Assembly: GCA_963624605.1 (NCBI GenBank)
Contig: CAVFQD010000015.1
Coordinates: forward strand, 1 to 31,226
From: Fimenecus sp963624605
GTDB taxonomy: Bacteria > Bacillota > Clostridia > Oscillospirales > Acutalibacteraceae
DNA length: 31,226 bases
Direction: 5' to 3'
This document shows positions 31,212-31,226 of this stretch, in pieces. The translations under genes were made by a program, and so were the position numbers. The stretch's first letter is position 1, and each line of letters opens with the position of its first letter. The notes under the pieces are model-generated. The model searched no databases, had not been told where the DNA came from, and worked only from the letters and a program-made list of their open reading frames with translations.

Positions 31212-31226
31212 AAAAGGAACGCTTTA

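Noticed and set aside
1..31226. tRNA or rRNA genes, CRISPR arrays, complete transposase or integrase genes
   Set aside because: No cloverleaf with CCA end, no rRNA-like sequence, no regularly spaced repeats of CRISPR length and no transposase motif were seen.

Overview
The window looks like a chromosomal segment of a moderate-GC, endospore-forming member of the Clostridia (Oscillospiraceae/Ruminococcaceae-like). The reasons are the sporulation genes ylbJ, yqfC and yqfD, the conserved Firmicutes order phoH-ybeY-dgkA-era-yqzL-recO, the ylxM-ffh-rpsP-khpA-rimM-trmD block, and two T-box leaders. A run of ten N at 19118-19127 shows that the sequence is a scaffold, probably a draft or metagenome assembly, so the join there is inferred and not read.

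Layout. 1-1918 (minus strand): a cut-off SAM methyltransferase, a small four-cysteine protein and ylbJ, which has a good sigma-E-type promoter. 1988-9695 (plus): yqfC-yqfD, then phoH-ybeY-dgkA-era-yqzL-recO-mutS2; yqzL is a 51-codon gene overlapping recO. 9757-13888: a small lipoprotein, then ylxM-ffh-rpsP-khpA-rimM-trmD (signal recognition particle, ribosome and tRNA maturation). 14013-18687: a hexuronate catabolic operon (uxuA, SDR-type uxuB, a two-helix membrane protein, kdgK, eda) that ends with a PduL-type phosphotransacylase. 18911-19096 (minus): rpmB. 19348-23036: recA with a LexA-like box, recX, rimO, pgsA. 23056-26219: a cysteine T-box followed by cysE-cysS and a DUF975 membrane protein. 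26236-29464: a tryptophan T-box, a 12-codon Trp-containing leader peptide, and a three-gene ABC importer of the TrpXYZ type. 29465-30271: AT-rich intergenic DNA with repeats, hairpins and decayed reading frames. 30272-31117: a patatin-like phospholipase, followed by its terminator and a GC-rich palindrome at the window edge.

How the genes work together. The uronate genes convert fructuronate (via mannonate) to KDG, KDPG, pyruvate and glyceraldehyde-3-phosphate; PduL could then link acetyl-CoA to acetyl phosphate. The two T-boxes can be read directly: TGC (Cys) and TGG (Trp) occupy the same offset before a shared CTTATGAG, and the TGGN base fits the expected tRNA discriminator base (clearly for Cys, by a wobble pair for Trp). 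The most interesting signal is the tryptophan leader. After the T-box terminator and before the transporter there is a short ORF with a good Shine-Dalgarno, MKLLKKRWRWRQ, with two Trp codons. It suggests a second, ribosome-based tryptophan sensor in series with the tRNA sensor, by analogy with the Bacillus subtilis anti-TRAP (rtpA) operon but on a transporter.
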